A DNA stretch of 18,217 bases, from assembly GCA_017483235.1 (NCBI GenBank), contig JAFULE010000226.1:1-18217 (forward strand), written 5' to 3'. The translations under genes were made by a program, and so were the position numbers. Of the stretch, positions 7,540 to 14,291 are shown one piece after another (position 1 is the first letter of the stretch; every line of letters begins with the position of its first letter). The notes under the pieces are model-generated. The model saw nothing but the letters and a program-made list of their open reading frames with translations, was not told the origin of the DNA and did not search any database. This DNA is from Faecalibacterium sp. Lineage in GTDB: Bacteria; Bacillota; Clostridia; Oscillospirales; Ruminococcaceae.

Positions 7540-8661
7540 TCAGTCTTCCTTCAGCTCACCGCGGGAGGCAGCCTTCAGGTAGGCAAACAGGAAACCGTCC
7601 AGATCACCGTCCATCACGGCGTCCACGTTGCCGGTTTCGTAGTTGGTGCGGTAGTCCTTGACCAGGGTATAGGGCATGAACACATAGCTGCGGATCTGAT
7701 GACCCCAGGCGATCTCGTTCTGCACGCCCTTGATGTCCTCGATCTTGTCCATGTGCTGCTGGCGGGCGATCTGATACAGCTTGGCTTCCAGCATACGCAT
7801 GGCGTAGTCGCGGTTCTGGAACTGAGAGCGCTCAGTCTGGCAGTTGACCACAATGCCGGTGGGCTTGTGGATCAGACGGACGGCCGAAGAGGTCTTGTTA
7901 ACGTGCTGGCCACCGGCACCGGATGCGCGGTAAACCTGCATTTCGATGTCTTCCTGCCGGATGTTGACATGGATGGAATCATCCAGCTCGGGCATAACTT
8001 CCACCGATGCAAAGCTGGTCTGGCGGCGGGCCTGCGAGTCGAAGGGGCTGACACGCACCAGACGGTGCACGCCGTTTTCGCTCTTGAGCATACCGTAGGC
8101 ATTGGGGCCCTTGACCATGATGGAAGCGCTCTTCATGCCGGCTTCATCGCCATCCTGATAGTCCATCACTTCCACAGCCATGCCGTGGCTGCTGGCCCAT
8201 TTGTTGTACATACGGTACAGCATCTCGGCCCAGTCCTGAGCTTCGGTGCCGCCGGTGCCGGCATGGAAGGTGAGAATGGCGTTGGAGTGATCATATTCGC
8301 CGTTCAGCATGGTCATCAGCTGCAGCTCGTCGATGGCCTTGGCCACCTTGTCCACCGCTTCTTCGCCCTCGGGGATCAGATCGGGGTCGTACTCTTCCTC
8401 CAGCATGATCAGCATGGTTTCGGCGTCGTCGTACAGGCCGGTCAGGGTTTCGAAACGGCCCAGCTTGTTTTTCAGCTCGCCAATCTCGTCAAACACCTTT
8501 TTGCTGGCCTCGGTATCGTCGTAAAAACCGGGCATGGTCATTTTATGCTCCAGCTCCTGCATGCGCTTCTGGCTGGCGGTAATCGAAAGAGCCTCTTCCA
8601 GATCATCCACGGCGGTTTTGTAACCGCCCAGCATAGTTTTCAGTTCGTCGATCGTAATCAT
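7540..8661 (-). CDS. prfB: Peptide chain release factor 2 (RF2), single uninterrupted frame
   Basis: RF2 reads UGA and UAA stop codons in the ribosomal A site and triggers peptidyl-tRNA hydrolysis. The product is 373 residues. The SPF codon-recognition tripeptide is at 205-207, followed by DSQARRQTSFASVEV, and the GGQ catalytic motif is at 250-252 within RASGAGGQHVNKTSSAVR; SPF, instead of PxT, separates RF2 from RF1. Numbering coincides with E. coli RF2. Many prfB genes carry a programmed +1 frameshift (CTT TGA C) at codons 25-26; here those codons are CTT TCG, giving Leu-Ser in one frame, so that autoregulation is absent. The start ATG at 8661 has GAGGT about 6 nt upstream. The gene is monocistronic, with its own promoter and terminator. 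Confidence 0.97.
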   Translation of the reverse strand: MITIDELKTMLGGYKTAVDDLEEALSITASQKRMQELEHKMTMPGFYDDTEASKKVFDEIGELKNKLGRFETLTGLYDDAETMLIMLEEEYDPDLIPEGEEAVDKVAKAIDELQLMTMLNGEYDHSNAILTFHAGTGGTEAQDWAEMLYRMYNKWASSHGMAVEVMDYQDGDEAGMKSASIMVKGPNAYGMLKSENGVHRLVRVSPFDSQARRQTSFASVEVMPELDDSIHVNIRQEDIEMQVYRASGAGGQHVNKTSSAVRLIHKPTGIVVNCQTERSQFQNRDYAMRMLEAKLYQIARQQHMDKIEDIKGVQNEIAWGHQIRSYVFMPYTLVKDYRTNYETGNVDAVMDGDLDGFLFAYLKAASRGELKED

Positions 8662-8709
8662 AGGGTACCTCTATTACAAATGATACAAAAAATACACAGA
8701 TACTTTATT

Positions 8710-8738
8710 AGTATATCGAATTTTTCTGCTAATGTAAA
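8710..8738 (-). promoter_or_regulatory. Promoter of prfB
   Basis: On the minus strand TTTACA (8733-8738), a 17-bp spacer and TATACT (8710-8715). A 6-bp inverted repeat, GTGGAA (8739-8744) with TTCCAC (8758-8763), lies just upstream of the -35 and may be a protein site, though this is weak evidence. Confidence 0.7.
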
Positions 8739-8780
8739 GTGGAACTTACAGCATTCTTTCCACCTTTTTACACGGAAGGT

Positions 8781-8809
8781 TTGCATTTCGTTTATTATAA
8801 CGTTATAAT
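8781..8809 (+). promoter_or_regulatory. Promoter of the RING-DUF2628 gene (and perhaps galU)
   Basis: TTGCAT (8781-8786), 17-bp spacer, perfect TATAAT (8804-8809), on the plus strand, divergent from prfB. The -10 box lies inside a perfect 22-bp palindrome. Confidence 0.75.
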
Positions 8810-8812
8810 AAA
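8791..8812. promoter_or_regulatory. Perfect 22-bp palindrome over the -10 box (candidate operator)
   Basis: Each base from 8791 to 8801 pairs with 8812 down to 8802; the centre is AACGTT. It covers the TATAAT of the plus-strand promoter, a typical place for a dimeric repressor to block RNA polymerase. It is AT-rich, so a chance origin in a promoter is possible; no cognate regulator is adjacent. Confidence 0.45.
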
Positions 8813-8847
8813 AAAAGTATCACAAGCCCTGTCCATGGAGGAATTTT

Positions 8848-9830
8848 ATGTACGATTTTACTGGCCAGCAATGCCCGGTATGCCACCAGTTGTTTCAAGA
8901 GGATGCCGACCTTGTCGTCTGCCCTGACTGCGGTGCACCTTATCATCGGGAATGCTATGCCCAAACCGGCCATTGTCTGCTGCAGGCAAAGCACGCCCCC
9001 GATTTCGAGTGGACGCCCCCGCACGCCGCCAAGCCCGAACGTGCCTGCCCCAATTGCGGTGCCATGAATGAGGTTACCGCCGGCGAATGCGGCAGCTGCG
9101 CTTATCCCCTTTCGGGCGCAGACTATGCACAGCCCCCCCAGCAGCCCACACCGCCCCGTGCAGCGGCAAACCACCGGAATCGCTCCGGCAGCCCGGCTTT
9201 GACTACGATGAATTTTATAGGCAGGCACACGCCCGCAATCAGGATGTGCCCAAGATCACCCCGGACGAAACGCTGGAAGGGATCCCCGCTGCAGACTGGG
9301 CGTACTACATTGGTCCGTCCAACCACATTTATCTGCTGGTGTTCAAGCAGATGGAGCTGCTGCGCCAGAAAAAGGCCATCAGCTTCAGCGCTTTTTTGTT
9401 CGGCCACTACTACTTTTTGTACCGCAAGGCATGGCGGCCGGGCCTTGCCTGTATGCTGATCTCGCTGGTGCTGAGTGTGCCGATGTATCTGTGGCAAATG
9501 CAGATCACCGAAAGCCCCCTTGTAGCCGGCATTGCCCCCGGTGTGATCGATACGCTGGTTTATATTTCACTGGCGCTGAATCTGGTGTACAAAATTTTCT
9601 GCGGAATGTACGGCTACTACCTGTATAAAAAAGATTCGGCCCAGCGCATTGAAAAGATCCGCCGGCAGTTCCCCGACATGAAGCAGCGCGCCTTTGTGCT
9701 GAGCGCACAGGGCGGCACCAGCATGATGGCGGTATTTCTGGCCATTGTGTTTGCCAGCGTTGTTTCGGAGTTTGTGATCACCCTGCTGGGCCCCAACACC
9801 GCTGCATTGGCGGCACTGCTTCCGTTTTAA
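8848..9830 (+). pseudogene. Prok-RING / zinc-ribbon / DUF2628 membrane protein, frameshifted
   Basis: Two overlapping frames encode the two halves of one protein. The first (from ATG 8848, GGAGG 6 nt upstream) gives a RING/PHD-like zinc domain with C9, C12, C25, C28, H33, C36 and C43 (motif CPDCGAPYHREC), then a zinc ribbon C67, C70, C81, C84. After a Pro/Gln linker the homologous sequence continues in the -1 frame from about 9138 (GFDYDEFYRQ, then ADWAYYIGP, then a membrane domain with about four helices of DUF2628 type, ending at 9830). Without a shift, the first frame runs on as nonsense to 9459. The likely site is the C7 run at 9133-9139; one extra C would restore 327 residues. It could be a sequencing error, a real inactivation, or slippage-dependent expression. 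Prokaryotic RING proteins of this kind have no settled function. galU follows after 40 nt. Confidence 0.8.
9133..9139 (+). repeat. C7 homopolymer at the presumed frameshift
   Basis: Seven consecutive C occupy Pro codons 96-97 and the first base of codon 98, inside the linker between the zinc domains and the DUF2628 part. Moving back one base after the second CCC codon puts the ribosome into the frame of the C-terminal half. Homopolymers of this length are common sites of indel error and of slippage. Confidence 0.55.
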
Positions 9831-9870
9831 TCACCCTGCTTTATCATAATACAATCTTAGGAGGATCACG

Positions 9871-10746
9871 ATGAAAAAAGTAACCAAGGCGGTTATTCCC
9901 GCCGCCGGTCTCGGCACCCGTGTTCTGCCCGCCACCAAGGCGATGCCCAAGGGGATGCTGCCCATTGTGGACAAGCCCGCCATCCAGTATCTGGTGGAAG
10001 AAGCGGTTCGTTCGGGCTGCACCGATATTCTGATCATTCTGGGCCGCAATCAGAGCCTGATCGAGGATCATTTTGACCGCAGCCCCGAGCTGGAAGAAAA
10101 GCTGGCCGCCCCCGGCAAGGAGAAGCTGCTGGAAGAGTGCCTGGGCATTGCGGGCCTGGCCAACATTTACTTTGTACGCCAGAAGCAGACGTTGGGCCTT
10201 GGCCATGCGGTTGGCACTGCCAAAGCGTTTACCGGCGAGGATCCGTTCCTGGTGATTTACGGCGATGACGTGATCGTGGGCGAAGACCCGGTGTGCGCCC
10301 AGCTGATCCGCGCTTATGAAGAGTTTGGCCGCCCGGCTGCCGGCGTAAGCGCTGTGCCCTGGGAAGATGTGAGCCGTTACTGCAGCCTGAAGACCACCCC
10401 GCTGCACGACAACTACTTCTTTGTGGACGACATGATCGAAAAGCCCAAAAAAGGGCAGGAGTTCAGCAACTATTCCATTCTGGGCCGTGTGCTGCTGACC
10501 AAAGAGATCTATGACATTCTGGCCCGTATTCCCCGCGGCGCCGGCGGCGAATATCAGCTGACCGATGCCATGGCCGAATATGCCCGCAACTGCGGCGGCA
10601 TGACCGCCGTGGAGTTTACCGGCAAGCATTACGATATGGGCAACAAACTGTGTGTGGTGCAGGCGCAGGTCGAGATGGCCCTGCAGCATCCCGAGATCGG
10701 GGAAAGCTTCCGCGCTTATCTGAAAGAGTTCTGCAAGAACCTGTAA
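9871..10746 (+). CDS. galU: UTP--glucose-1-phosphate uridylyltransferase
   Basis: GalU makes UDP-glucose and pyrophosphate from UTP and glucose-1-phosphate in the cytoplasm, supplying cell-surface glycan and glycolipid synthesis. The product is 291 residues, the family length. Visible: the nucleotide-binding and catalytic signature AVIPAAGLGTRVLPATKAMPK near the N-terminus, the KPAIQYLVEEA segment, the QTLGLGHAVGTAK stretch, GDDVIVGEDP at the metal-binding site, the FFVDDMIEKPKK motif, and GGEYQLTDAM. AGGAGG ends 6 nt before the ATG. Only 40 nt separate it from the preceding frameshifted gene and no promoter is obvious there, so it is probably co-transcribed from the promoter at 8781. Confidence 0.96.
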   Translation: MKKVTKAVIPAAGLGTRVLPATKAMPKGMLPIVDKPAIQYLVEEAVRSGCTDILIILGRNQSLIEDHFDRSPELEEKLAAPGKEKLLEECLGIAGLANIYFVRQKQTLGLGHAVGTAKAFTGEDPFLVIYGDDVIVGEDPVCAQLIRAYEEFGRPAAGVSAVPWEDVSRYCSLKTTPLHDNYFFVDDMIEKPKKGQEFSNYSILGRVLLTKEIYDILARIPRGAGGEYQLTDAMAEYARNCGGMTAVEFTGKHYDMGNKLCVVQAQVEMALQHPEIGESFRAYLKEFCKNL

Positions 10747-10788
10747 AGTACAATTTTCTTTTAATGCCGTTTTTGCGGGCGGCTTGGG

Positions 10789-10817
10789 CAGTACGCAGAA
10801 TTTTTACTGTATTTTTT
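10789..10817 (+). terminator. Possible weak terminator after galU
   Basis: A 5-bp stem CAGTA/TACTG (10789-10793 with 10805-10809) with an 11-nt loop is followed by TATTTTTT. The stem is short and AT-rich, so this is tentative. No better terminator is seen between galU and the rpsF promoter. Confidence 0.3.
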
Positions 10818-10840
10818 AGGCAAATTCCCGTATTTCATGC

Positions 10841-10869
10841 TTGACATTGGCCCGCAGAATTGGTATAAT
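10841..10869 (+). promoter_or_regulatory. Consensus promoter of rpsF-ssb-rpsR
   Basis: TTGACA (10841-10846), 17-bp spacer, TATAAT (10864-10869), with a TG one base before the -10 (extended -10). It is fully consensus, as expected for a ribosomal protein operon. The transcript start should be near 10876. Confidence 0.92.
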
Positions 10870-10875
10870 AAATCG

Positions 10876-10940
10876 CTGTCTGTCAAAGGCAGGCACGGCT
10901 ATGCCGTGATCCTTGGCCCGGCAACGGGCCCACAAGTCCA
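10876..10940 (+). promoter_or_regulatory. Structured rpsF leader, candidate S6:S18 autoregulatory element
   Basis: The 83-nt 5' UTR holds three consecutive hairpins: CUGUC/GGCAG with an AAA loop (10880-10892), CACGGC/GCCGUG with a UAU loop (10894-10908), and GGCCCG/CGGGCC with a GCAA tetraloop (10915-10930). They end just before AGGAGGTG (10943-10950). rpsF leaders in many bacteria carry an RNA motif bound by the S6:S18 complex; whether this leader has the exact motif (a conserved CCG in an internal loop) I cannot settle by eye. Confidence 0.45.
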
Positions 10941-10958
10941 AAAGGAGGTGCTACAGAA

Positions 10959-11243
10959 ATGGCTAAGTACGAAACCATGCTGGTTACCAGCGCTACTCTC
11001 GATGAGGAGGCTACCGCCGCCCTGGTTGGCAAGTTCAAGACCCTGATCGAGAAGAATGGTACGATCGATTCTGTTGACGAGTGGGGCAAGAAGCGTCTTG
11101 CTTACCCCATCAACGACGAGGCTGACGGTATTTACACTGTGATCAACTTCACCAGCAATACCGACTTCCCCGCCGAGCTGGATCGTGTGTACAAGATCAC
11201 CGACGGCGTTCTGCGTTCGCTGATCATTGCTCACGAAGAGTAA
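10959..11243 (+). CDS. rpsF: 30S ribosomal protein S6
   Basis: S6 binds 16S rRNA as a dimer with S18 in the platform of the small subunit. The product of 94 residues has the family pattern: KYETMLVTSATLDEEA at the N-terminus, WGKKRLAYPINDEADGIYTVINF in the middle, and a C-terminal helix ending ITDGVLRSLIIAHEE. It lacks the long acidic tail of the E. coli protein, as is usual in Firmicutes. AGGAGGTG lies 8 nt before the ATG. It is the first gene of the conserved rpsF-ssb-rpsR operon. Confidence 0.97.
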   Translation: MAKYETMLVTSATLDEEATAALVGKFKTLIEKNGTIDSVDEWGKKRLAYPINDEADGIYTVINFTSNTDFPAELDRVYKITDGVLRSLIIAHEE

Positions 11244-11276
11244 TTATCACAAATTCTCGTTGGAGGAGACTGTAAC

Positions 11277-11741
11277 ATGCTGAATGTTGTTGCTATTATG
11301 GGTCGCCTGGTTGCGGACCCCCAGCTGCGTCAGACCGCGCAGGGCATTAGCGTTGCAAGCTTTTGCATCGCCTGTGACCGTAACTTTGCCCGTCAGGGCG
11401 AGCAGCGCCAGGCTGACTTTATTGACGTTGTTGCATGGAGACAGCAGGCGGATTTCGTTTGCAAGTATTTCCAGAAGGGCAGCCTGATCGCGATTGAGGG
11501 CACCCTGCAGACCCGTCAGTATCAGGACAAAAACGGTAACAACCGCAAGGCAGTTGAAGTTGTGGCAAACAACATCAACTTTGCAGGCCCCAAGTCCAGC
11601 AATGGCGGCAGTCAGATGGCTGCCCCCGCCCAGAACAGTGGAATGATGCGCTCGCCCGTGTCGGAACCTGTTCCCAGCTACTCGGCTGGCTCGAACGATG
11701 ACTTTGCCGTGATTGACGACGGTGAAGATCTGCCGTTCTAA
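11277..11741 (+). CDS. ssb: Single-stranded DNA-binding protein
   Basis: SSB coats single-stranded DNA in replication, repair and recombination as a homotetramer. Product of 154 residues: an OB fold over about the first 105 residues (LNVVAIMGRLVADPQLRQT, then SFCIACDRNF, then FIDVVAWRQQADFVCKYFQKG and GTLQTRQYQDKNGNNR), a Gly/Ser/Pro/Gln/Met-rich flexible linker, and an acidic tip DDGEDLPF that recruits partner proteins. The start ATG has GGAGGAG upstream; the gene follows rpsF by 33 nt and precedes rpsR by 42 nt. Gene order marks it as the housekeeping copy, not a phage or plasmid one. Confidence 0.96.
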   Translation: MLNVVAIMGRLVADPQLRQTAQGISVASFCIACDRNFARQGEQRQADFIDVVAWRQQADFVCKYFQKGSLIAIEGTLQTRQYQDKNGNNRKAVEVVANNINFAGPKSSNGGSQMAAPAQNSGMMRSPVSEPVPSYSAGSNDDFAVIDDGEDLPF

Positions 11742-11783
11742 TCAACAAAATTGATTTGACATTCTAACAGGAGGTAACAAGCA

Positions 11784-12041
11784 ATGGCTTTTGAAAGAAC
11801 CGAAGGCTCTCGTCCTTCTCGCCCCATGCATCGTGGCCGCAAGAAGGTTTGCAGCTTCTGTGTCGATCGCATCGACACCATTGATTACAAGGACATTCCC
11901 CGTCTGCGCAAGTATGTTTCCGAGCGTGCGAAGATCATTCCCCGCCGTGTAACCGGCACCTGCGCTTTCCATCAGCGTGCCCTGACCGTCGCCATCAAGC
12001 GCGCCCGTCACGTTGCCCTGATGCCCTACGTGAGCGACTGA
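11784..12041 (+). CDS. rpsR: 30S ribosomal protein S18, zinc-type
   Basis: S18 forms a heterodimer with S6 on 16S rRNA. Product of 85 residues: basic N-terminus, KKVCSFCVD, IDYKDIPRLRKYVSERAKIIPRR, GTCAFHQRALTVAIKRARHVALMPYV. The CxxC (C23, C26) and CxxH pairs form a likely zinc site, so this is the cysteine-containing form, unlike the B. subtilis protein, which lacks most of these ligands. AGGAGG lies 8 nt before the ATG. It is the last gene of the operon, 45 nt before a strong terminator. Confidence 0.97.
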   Translation: MAFERTEGSRPSRPMHRGRKKVCSFCVDRIDTIDYKDIPRLRKYVSERAKIIPRRVTGTCAFHQRALTVAIKRARHVALMPYVSD

Positions 12042-12086
12042 TCCTGTGTAATCAAAAAACGGGAAAACTTTAATTGGGTTAAACGG

Positions 12087-12123
12087 AAAACATCCCCTGC
12101 CAGTCGGCAGGGGATGTTTTTTT
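12087..12123. terminator. Terminator between rpsR and glmS (convergent)
   Basis: An 11-bp GC-rich stem (12091-12101 with 12106-12116, AGTC loop) is flanked by AAAA before and TTTTTTT after. It is strong for rpsR on the plus strand; on the minus strand it is followed by UUUU, so it can also end glmS transcripts, whose stop is only 8 nt away. Confidence 0.9.
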
Positions 12124-12131
12124 GTTTGCGG

Positions 12132-13952
12132 TTACTCTACCGTAACACTTTTTGCCAGATTGCGGGGTTTATCCACATCGCATCCGCGCAGCACTGCCAT
12201 ATAATAGGCAAACAGCTGCAATGGCACGATCAGCTGCAGCGGCATCAGGGCATCCTCATATTCGTCCAGCCGGACAATATGATCGGCCACCCCTTCGGGC
12301 ACCACTGCATCCTTTGTGGTGAACAGGATCACCTTTGCCCCGCGGGACTTGGTTTCTTTGATGTTGGAAATGGTTTTTTCAAATACCGACTTCTGGGTTG
12401 CCAGGCCGATCACCGGCACACCATCGGTGATCAGACTGATGGTGCCGTGCTTCAGCTCACCGGCCGCATAGGCATCGGAATGAATATAGCTGATCTCTTT
12501 CAGCTTCAGACTGCCTTCCAGCGAAAGGGAGTAATCAAATCCGCGGCCAATAAAAAAGCAGCTTTGGGTGTTCATGAATTGGCTGGCCAGATACTGGATG
12601 GCTTCGCAGCCCTGCAGCCGCGGCTTCAGAATTTGGGGCGCGCGCAGCAGCTCGGCAGTCAGGCGGCGCACCTCCTCTTCGGGCAGCTGCCCTTTGGCGT
12701 AGGCCAGCCGCAGGGCAAACAGATACAGCACACACAGCTGCACCATATACGCCTTGGTGGAGGCCACCGCAATCTCGGGCCCAGCGTAGGTATACATCAC
12801 GTAATCGGCCGCACGGGCAATGGAACTGCCCACCACGTTGACAATGGCCAGCACCCGCACGCCGCGGCTTTTCGCCAGCTTGAGGGCTGCCAGCGTATCA
12901 CTGGTTTCGCCCGACTGGCTGATGATCACCACCAGATCGTCGGGTTTCAGAATGGGATCGCAATAGCGGAACTCACTGGCGATTTCGACCTGCGCGGGCA
13001 CCCGGGCCATCGCCTCGATGGCCGCCTTGCCCACCATTCCGGCGTGCATGGCGGTACCGCAGCCCACCAGATGCACCGTACCGATGGATTTCAGCAGCTC
13101 ATCGCTTAGCTGCGGAATGCGCAGATCTGGCAGACCGTTTTCCACCCGCGGGCTGACCGTGGCGGTGATGGCCGCGGGCTGCTCGTTGATCTCTTTGAGC
13201 ATAAAGTGAGGATAACCGCCCTTTTCGGCGGCTTCCACATCCCAGTCGGCGGTCAGCTGTTCTTTTTGCACCGGCTGGCCGAACTCGCTATAAAATTGCA
13301 CCCCATTGCGGTTGCATACCGCAATATCCCCTTCGTCCAGAATACTGTACCGGCGGGTGTATTTGAGAATGGCCGGTATATCCGAGGCAACAAAGCACTC
13401 CCCTTCCCCATAGCCCACAATCAGCGGGCTTTCACGGCGCACCGCAAAAATGGTGTCGGGCCAGTTCCGGAACAGCACAGCAATGGCATAGCTGCCACGC
13501 ACCTTGCTTAACGCTTCCATAATCGCCTTGAGGGGATCGCCGGAATAGCAGCTGTCGATCAATTTGACCAAAACCTCGGTATCGGTTTCGCTTTCAAAAA
13601 CATAGCCCTTCGATTGCAGCAGCGCTTTGAGATGAGCATAGTTTTCGATGATGCCGTTGTGTACCAAGCTGACACTTGGGGTGGACTGGGGATGGCTGTT
13701 TACATCGCTGGGTTCGCCGTGGGTGGCCCAGCGGGTATGACCGATGCCGCACCGCGAAGGCGGCAGCGGCCGCGCAGCCAGCTTTTGACGCAAAACCTCC
13801 AGCCGGCCTTTCGCCTTGACTACGCGAATTGTATTTTTTTCTGCAAGTGCAATACCGGCCGAATCGTAGCCGCGGTATTCCAGTTTGGACAAACCTTCCA
13901 ACAAAACATCCTGGCAGTTACGGGTTCCAACATAACCTACAATGCCACACAT
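12132..13952 (-). CDS. glmS: Glutamine--fructose-6-phosphate aminotransferase (isomerizing)
   Basis: GlmS makes glucosamine-6-phosphate from fructose-6-phosphate and glutamine, the first committed step to UDP-GlcNAc for peptidoglycan. Product of 606 residues. The N-terminal glutaminase domain begins MCGIVGYVG with the nucleophile Cys2 exposed after Met removal, followed by YRGYDSAGIA and HTRWATHGEPSDVNSHP; two SIS sugar-isomerase domains follow (VGCGTAMHAG with SQSGETSDTLAAL, then FIGRGFDYSLSLEGSLKLKE), and the C-terminus is PRNLAKSVTVE. I start it at 13952, since Cys must be residue 2 and GGAGG lies 8 nt upstream; a longer open frame (to 14177) runs through the leader and is not protein. It is regulated by the ribozyme at 14044-14250. 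Confidence 0.97.
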   Translation of the reverse strand: MCGIVGYVGTRNCQDVLLEGLSKLEYRGYDSAGIALAEKNTIRVVKAKGRLEVLRQKLAARPLPPSRCGIGHTRWATHGEPSDVNSHPQSTPSVSLVHNGIIENYAHLKALLQSKGYVFESETDTEVLVKLIDSCYSGDPLKAIMEALSKVRGSYAIAVLFRNWPDTIFAVRRESPLIVGYGEGECFVASDIPAILKYTRRYSILDEGDIAVCNRNGVQFYSEFGQPVQKEQLTADWDVEAAEKGGYPHFMLKEINEQPAAITATVSPRVENGLPDLRIPQLSDELLKSIGTVHLVGCGTAMHAGMVGKAAIEAMARVPAQVEIASEFRYCDPILKPDDLVVIISQSGETSDTLAALKLAKSRGVRVLAIVNVVGSSIARAADYVMYTYAGPEIAVASTKAYMVQLCVLYLFALRLAYAKGQLPEEEVRRLTAELLRAPQILKPRLQGCEAIQYLASQFMNTQSCFFIGRGFDYSLSLEGSLKLKEISYIHSDAYAAGELKHGTISLITDGVPVIGLATQKSVFEKTISNIKETKSRGAKVILFTTKDAVVPEGVADHIVRLDEYEDALMPLQLIVPLQLFAYYMAVLRGCDVDKPRNLAKSVTVE

Positions 13953-14015
13953 CGTCATTACCTCCATGTGGGCAGAAAGACCCCTTGGCGCAAAAACCAT
14001 GGTTGTTTTGAGGAT

Positions 14016-14040
14016 TCGGGGTCTTCCACCCCGATTTTTT
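14016..14040 (+). terminator. Plus-strand intrinsic terminator inside the glmS leader (antisense to glmS)
   Basis: TCGGGGT (14016-14022), loop CTTCC, ACCCCGA (14028-14034), then six T on the plus strand. On the minus strand the same hairpin lies between the glmS ribozyme and the glmS start, with no U-tract after it. On the plus strand AAGACCCC (13977-13984) can pair perfectly with GGGGTCTT (14018-14025), which overlaps the terminator stem, so the two structures exclude each other. No plus-strand gene is evident that it would serve. Confidence 0.6.
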
Positions 14041-14043
14041 ATA

Positions 14044-14250
14044 GTATCGGTGCCGGCCGCCTGTTCTATGCGGCACGGCGAAATATTCAGGTTGCTTTTG
14101 GGGCGCTCTGTTACGGTATTGCTGCCGCTTTTTACGCACCCGCTTACGGCTGGCAGACCCACCAACCGGAAGGACATCCGCCGAATTGTTCGATGATCCC
14201 TCTCCTCGTCACCCTCACGGCTGTCACCCGCGTGGCCCGGCGCTGTATCT
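14044..14250 (-). ncRNA. glmS ribozyme (glucosamine-6-phosphate-activated self-cleaving riboswitch)
   Basis: On the minus strand the sequence reads ACA, then GCGCC at the conserved cleavage site (between A14244 and G14243), a variable P1 arm (CACG...CGUG), GGUGACGAGG, AUCAUCGAA, then UUCGGCGGAUG (core; complement of 14175-14184) and UCCUUCCGG. A P3-like hairpin CGGUUGG/CCAGCCG, a GUAAAA segment, a long P4.1-like arm GCGGCA/UGCCGC and GCAUAGAAC (complement of 14063-14071) follow, as in the 3' domain of known glmS ribozymes. The outer P4 pairing and the 3' limit are approximate. When glucosamine-6-phosphate is high the RNA cleaves itself and the glmS message is degraded. It starts about 40 nt after the stop of the upstream gene; no convincing promoter is seen in between. 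Confidence 0.93.
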
Positions 14251-14291
14251 TAACGATAAAAACACATCTCCCCTTTTGGTAAAAACTGCCC

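Noticed and set aside
12114..13109. A 331-codon plus-strand frame opposite glmS.
   Set aside because: glmS is certain on the other strand; the frame runs through the rpsR terminator and has no start context. The same reasoning applies to long frames opposite prfB (7456-8808), DUF4153 (5252-6589), galU (9844-10689), DUF5685 (14998-15738) and the deacetylase (15915-16532).
13953..14177. An N-terminal extension of 75 codons on glmS.
   Set aside because: GlmS needs Cys at residue 2, and this segment is the glmS ribozyme and leader, not coding sequence.
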